A DNA stretch of 64,000 bases, from positions 7,362,864 through 7,426,863 of the forward strand of contig CM041104.1 of NCBI GenBank assembly GCA_023079485.1, given 5' to 3'. Source of the DNA: Archilochus colubris. Its lineage: Eukaryota; Chordata; Aves; Apodiformes; Trochilidae. Shown piece by piece: positions 24,801 through 64,000 of the stretch (its first letter is position 1; each line of letters opens with the position of its first letter). Both the position numbers and the translations under genes were made by a program. The notes under the pieces are model-generated. The model searched no databases, had not been told where the DNA came from, and saw only the letters and a program-made list of their open reading frames with translations.

Positions 24801-26487
24801 GTCAAAGTGTACATCATATCACCGCACGCTGATGTTTTTCCTCTGAAACTCAAAATGGGGCTGACCCACGATTATAAAGCACAAACCCCCTTGATGAAAA
24901 ATTTAGCATAAATACGTGGCATAAGGGACCCTAACAGAGTGACCTGCCTCAGCAGGTCGCACAGCAAGCTCCGCAGCCGGCAGATGGAGCCATCCAAAAC
25001 TGTAACACAACCCTGAAGTCACTTCTCCGACACGCACAGAGAGAACACCACTCTCACTCCTCAGAAAATCACTCTTGCTTTTATATCCAGTTTTGATCTT
25101 TAATGTGCCAATAGAAAGACCGCCCTTTTGCTTCTCCTGCTTCACCTTTTCATCACCATTTTCATTCTTCTGGAACTCTGCAGATCTAAGGTGGCTATAT
25201 GCAACCAGACATACAGACATATAGCCACAAAAACCTTTTATGTTCCTCTCATCCCTTGATCTAAGTGACTACTAAGAAGTAGCTTGAAGAATCTTTGCTT
25301 CCAAATGCAAAAGACAGCAGTCACTGCAGAAACAGATACTCATCCTGCCCCCTGGTCTTTCAGAAAGAGCAAAATTCTAATTAGTTGTCATATGACTTCC
25401 ACATCACAGGGAGATTCGCTGACCATCAGGCGAGATAATTTTAGGATTATCCATCTTTTTCTTGATGAGGACTTATTTTATATCACAGGATAAAAAGTTT
25501 CTTCTTCTGTAGAAGATTCTTCTGTAGATTTCTTCTTTAATTCCTGCTGGAATTTTCTGTATAGTTTTCTGTTATAATTTAGCACCAAGCAACTATGCAA
25601 ACACTTTTGAGCATTTTTTTTTAGTAAGAGTCACTGATTAATCTGTTTATTGGCCCTCTGAGGTGAGACTTTCATTAGTTTATTTTAGCATTCTAAAACT
25701 CTTTTTTTAAATCTTGGCGTAAATAGACAGCATGAGGAAAGCCAGATACAAGAAGATTAATCCTTTTGAGAAGGATAAAATCCAGAGTTAGAAGCCAGAC
25801 TGAACCCTGACACTGACTCTACCACTGTTCAAGTCACAACAGCCAAGTCATTTCACTGCATCTTCTCTGATAAATTGTGAGTGGTTTCTGTCACCAGCAT
25901 CCTATTACAGTGTCCCCGTGCAGTGCCTAGTAAAATAAGAACTCTTTGCTGGATCTCAAGATCTCTTAGGTCACCATCTAAAACTTTGATTTGAAAATTC
26001 TCTATCTGAACTCTCAGCATGCACACCATTCCTTCCCTTTTGACCTAAGTGCATAAATCGGCATTTCTCTTCAGTCTAAGTTCCTAGCTCACAAATAGGT
26101 TCTCTGTACTTAGATTCCTCGAGAAACCTGGTCCTGATGACATACTCAAAGCACCAGTAAACCACAGTCTGAAAGCAAAGAAAGGAGCAGTGAATGGAAA
26201 GTAACTTTTAACTAATACCTTAGTGGTTATATTTCTCACCACACCCAAGGATGTGGTAGATCCATGTCCAACTATTGCCTCTGCCTGAGGGAAACCCACC
26301 TTTACATCTCAGCAGTGCCCTAATCATGAGAACATAGAGTCTGGTGAGGAGATCGTTAAGCCACCCTTAGGTATGCAAAACTGTTTTGCAGTTACACAGC
26401 AGCAGGACCAGAATCTGACTGTCCTTTTGGATGAGTTGCCTTAACACTTGGGCTATAGTAATTTTGCCCTTAACCCACGTTCATTAC
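9855..26487. other. Intergenic DNA between the ERV and the CR1 element
   Basis: About 16.6 kb with only short open frames on both strands (none above about 150 codons), no recognisable domains and no paired splice pattern that I could follow. It holds poly-A/T and short microsatellite tracts and a hairpin at 20934-20972. Distal enhancers of PTPN1 or of a left-hand neighbour may lie here, but nothing in the sequence alone identifies them. Confidence 0.55.
20934..20972. repeat. Perfect 11-bp hairpin with extended stem
   Basis: TACAATTTGTA (20941-20951) is followed after AATC by its exact inverse complement (20956-20966). GGGA (20934-20937) and TCCC (20969-20972) extend the pairing beyond a small internal loop. 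The function is unknown. It could be a relic of a palindromic element or a chance palindrome. Confidence 0.7.
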
Positions 26488-27643
26488 AACATTTTGTCTA
26501 CCTGGACTTCAGCAAAGCCTTTGACACTGTCTCCCACAGCATCCTCTTGAAAAAGCTGGCAGCCCGCAGCTTCGACTGGAGCACCCTGTGCTGGGTTAGG
26601 AACTGGCTGGAGGGCCGGGCCCAGAAAGTGGAGCTGAACGGGGCTGCATCCAGTTGGCAGCCGGTCACTAGTGGTGTCCCCCAGGGATCAGTGTTGGGCC
26701 CAGTTCTGTTCAACATCTTCATTGATGATTTAGATGAGGGGATTGAGTCCATCATCAGCAAATTCGCAGACACTAAGCTGGGGGGGAGTGTGAATCAGCT
26801 GGAAGGCAGGAGGGCTCTGCAGAGGGACCTGGACAGACTGGAGAGTTGGGCTGATTCCAATGGGATGAGGTTCAACACGGCCAAGTGCCGGGTCCTGCAC
26901 TTTGGCCACAACAACCCCATGGGGAGCTCCAGGCCGGGGACAGAGTGGCTGAGAGCAGCCAGACAGAGAGGGACCTGGGAGTCTGGATTGACAGGAAGCT
27001 GAACATGAGCCAGCAGTGTGCCCAGGTTGCCAAGAAGGCCAATGGCATCCTGGCCTGTATCAGGAACAGCGTGGCCAGCGGGTCCAGGGAAGTGATTCTG
27101 CCCCTGTGCTCAGCCCTGGTGAGGCCACACCTTGAGTCCTGTGTCCAGTTCTGGGCCCCTCAGTTCGGGAAGAATATCGAGATCCTGGAGCAGGTCCAAA
27201 GGAGGGCAACCAGGCTGGTGAAGGGACTCGAGCACAGACCCTATGAGGAGAGGCTGAGGGAGCTGGGAGTGTTCAGCCTAAAGAAGAGGAGGCTCAGGGG
27301 AGACCTCATCACTCTCTACAACTCCCTGAAAGGAGATTGTAGCCAGGTGGGGGTTGGTCTCTTTTGCCAAATGACTTTCAACAAGACAAGAGGGCATGGT
27401 TTTAAGTTGTGCCAGGGGAAGTTTAGGTTGGATATTAGAAAGAATTTCTTTTCGGAGAGAGTGATCAGGCATTGGAATGGGCTGCCCAGGGAAGTGGTGG
27501 ATTCTCCGTCCCTGGAGATATTTAAAAGGAGACTGGATGTGGCACTCAGTGCCATGTCTGGGAACCGCGGCGGTGGTTCAAGGGTTGGACTCGATGATCT
27601 CTGAGGTCCCTTCCAACCCAGCCAATTCTATGATTCTATGATT
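26488..27643 (+). mobile_element. CR1 LINE, 5'-truncated, decayed reverse transcriptase plus 3' end
   Basis: The fragment starts inside the reverse transcriptase, with [17 protein letters not shown] then [20 protein letters not shown]. The frame then shifts near 26950 by about one base and continues through the conserved C-terminal part to the TGA at 27602-27604. The catalytic FADD box reads FAD-TKLGG, so one Asp codon is missing. The 3' end carries two ATTCTATG octamers (27625-27640), the signature of CR1 elements in birds and other reptiles. No long flanking duplication was found, as is common for CR1. It cannot retrotranspose, since the 5' end is absent and the frame and active site are damaged. 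It lies about 1 kb upstream of the PTPN1 start codon. Confidence 0.95.
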
Positions 27644-28164
27644 TTCTCTCTTCCAGTTACAGAAATGACCTGGCTTGTATATCTCACTCCCTAACGTGGT
27701 GCGGATTTGTGAATCTGGAGATACATACTTTCTTGAACCCTTGAATTAGATGCCTAAGCCTCTCAGAAATCTGTGAATCAAAATATTTAATATTTTTAAT
27801 ATTTTAATATTTCTGCTACTTTCCATAGTACACTCTCAATGACCCTGAGACTCCACAATGCATGCTCTCTTAACTCCTTACCTCTTCAGGAAGTTTTACA
27901 GTTAAGCGAGCCTGAATATTAATTTGTGTGTGCAATCTTATTATTAAAAAATTACAAGCTAAAGTACATTTTTATCACAGAAATCATACCGTCAGAATAT
28001 ACCAGGTTTGATCCTGCAGGTAATATAGATCAAGAGTATTTTTATCACATTAAAGCTGATTCTAACACCAGAACAGTACCAGAAGCAAAAAAAGCCTATT
28101 TACACAGTATGACAATGTCCAGTTGCACTGGAGTTTGCTCATCAACTTACAGGTACTTCAAAGC
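27644..28164. other. Intergenic stretch between CR1 and the PTPN1 CpG region
   Basis: AT-rich, non-coding in appearance, with a TTTAATATT-type repeat near 27786-27812. The upstream PTPN1 promoter may reach into its right end. Confidence 0.55.
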
Positions 28165-28525
28165 CACCTGCGGCCCCTCAGCCCTGACGAGGCCGCCCTA
28201 CCTGTCAGCGCGGCCCGGGGTGGGACTGCCGGGACGGCGGCGCGGGTGCCGAAGGGGAGGTGGCACCCGAGCCCACCCCGTTTGCCGCGGACAGCAGCTC
28301 CCGGACCGAGTGTCACCTCAGGGGGCCGAGGGGACAGCAGCCCCGGGGCGGGAGGCGCTGCCTGAGGCGAAGCCTTCGCCCCTCAGAGCCTCCTCAGGGC
28401 GCTCGCGCCCGCCGCGACCGTTAAAGGACGCGCGCACCCCGCTCGCAACGTCCCGTTCCCCCCCGGTCCCGCCCACCGCCCCGGACGTCGCGTGGCCGGG
28501 CGCGTGCGTAGTTCCGGCGGGGGGA

Positions 28526-28535
28526 GGGCGGGGCC
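28526..28535 (+). promoter_or_regulatory. GC box (Sp1-type)
   Basis: GGGCGGGGCC lies about 100 bp upstream of the PTPN1 start codon inside the CpG-rich region. It is a classic Sp/KLF consensus. Occupancy is inferred. Confidence 0.5.
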
Positions 28536-28634
28536 AGGCGCGGGCAGGCGGCGGCGGCCTCGGCAGCGGCGGAGCTGCCCGAGAGGCGCTGGGGGGTGGG
28601 GGGCACGGGGCAGGCCCGGAGCGGTGTCCCCACC

Positions 28635-63008
<34,374 letters not shown>

Positions 63009-64000
63009 GTAGTGCATTTAGTTTCCCAGTTTTAACTGTGTCAGGAAGACTGTCCAGTTGTCTTACAGTGTGCAGAGGTTTAGGACACTTGCTCTTAAGT
63101 GGCATTTCACACAGAAGGTCCTGAGCAGACCTTGCTTGAGTTAGTCTAATAGTTCCAACTCAAAATCTTTTCAGTAAATATCTTACACTCATGTTCTTCT
63201 AACTTCACACAGAAGCTAGGGCCTCTTATGGGATCCTGCTGGAGTTAAAAAAAAAAAAAAACCTGACAGCATAATGAGGTGGTTTGGCTTGATTTACTTG
63301 CAGTATATATTAACTTACAAAGGAGCTCTGCCACTCGATGTTGTGTTAGTCACATAGCTGAAAACGAGGCTGACTAGATTTAGACAAACAGAAATGCAAC
63401 ATAAGTGTGAGCAAAAAGACTGCTTTGATGAAAGGAGTAGAGGGGGCTCATGAACAGAAAACTTCTATTTGTCACTGTAACCTAAACTGTAGAGACTAAG
63501 AAACATGCAGAGAAACACGAGGGGTGGCAGAGCGCAGAGCCTGCTGCACCACTAGAGGTCACTCCCTATTGATGGCAGTGGTGTGGAATGGGGTGGAAAT
63601 CTGCATCCCATAGTGTTGCTGGCATCCTGCATCTTAACTGGTTTTATTTAGAACAACCAAAAGAATGCCACACAGAACAAACAAGAAAAATCAAAATGAA
63701 AAAAAAGAAGCCCTTACCCCCACCAGGGATAATTAAGGGAAGGTGTGATGGTCCCTTACTAGATGGTCTTATGAGACAAGACATCTTCAGTTTTCCATAG
63801 TGATACTGAAGTAAAATACCAGTTTCTAGTATTGTCCACATAACTAGAACCTTTTCAACAGATGCAGCTGGCAGACAATGTATTTTATTTATCAGAACCA
63901 GTAGGGGAGTGTGTGACTCTGGGAACTAGAGATTAGTGAGATGAGTTTCCAAGAATCTTTCTTAAAAATAAACCTCCTCTTAATTTCACATGGCAGAGAG
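63009..64000 (+). other. PTPN1 intron 8 (incomplete)
   Basis: Runs to the window edge. It holds a 15-base A run (63247-63261). No exon encoding the hydrophobic ER anchor was found in this part. Confidence 0.7.
63247..63261. repeat. Poly-A tract (15 A) in intron 8
   Basis: Uninterrupted run of A with no attached retroposed body recognised. Confidence 0.8.

Overview
This window looks like bird nuclear DNA, or another sauropsid's. The evidence is a vertebrate PTPN1 gene with normal GT-AG introns, a CR1-type LINE ending in the ATTCTATG octamer repeat, and retroviral LTR elements. The species cannot be named from the sequence. Everything outside the elements below is AT-rich, intron- or intergenic-like DNA without convincing exons.

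Layout: 1-4134 is intergenic DNA with one probable minus-strand solo LTR (about 1732-2220). 4135-9854 is a complete, apparently very young endogenous retrovirus (ERV) on the plus strand. Its two 315-bp LTRs differ at one base, and it is flanked by a 6-bp target-site duplication (TGAAGG). It has a 19-nt primer-binding site that fits tRNA-Ala, then gag, pro (dUTPase plus protease) and pol (RT, RNase H, integrase) in three successive -1 frames, a polypurine tract, and no env. 9855-26487 is intergenic DNA with one notable hairpin. 26488-27643 is a 5'-truncated CR1 LINE. About 28165-29235 is a CpG-rich promoter region. From 28635 to the right edge lies PTPN1 (protein tyrosine phosphatase 1B) on the plus strand. 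Exons 1-8 are present, with a first intron of about 26 kb. The membrane-anchor exon(s) lie beyond the window.

How the parts work: PTPN1 is the only host gene seen. Its eight exons join in phase and keep all the catalytic landmarks (Tyr46, Asp48, Lys120, WPD loop Asp181, Cys215, Arg221, Gln262). The ERV resembles betaretrovirus-like (class II) elements in its gag-pro-pol layout, with dUTPase fused to protease and two -1 frameshift sites. The element is unusual in several ways. It lacks env, having only a short C/A-rich low-complexity tract there. It has no ATG in the gag frame ahead of capsid, and it shows a frame break there. The RNase H catalytic Glu position is Gln, and the dUTPase motif 3 Tyr is Ser. 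The near-identical LTRs imply a recent insertion, so these are either family traits of an env-less retrotransposon lineage or defects tolerated because proteins were supplied in trans.
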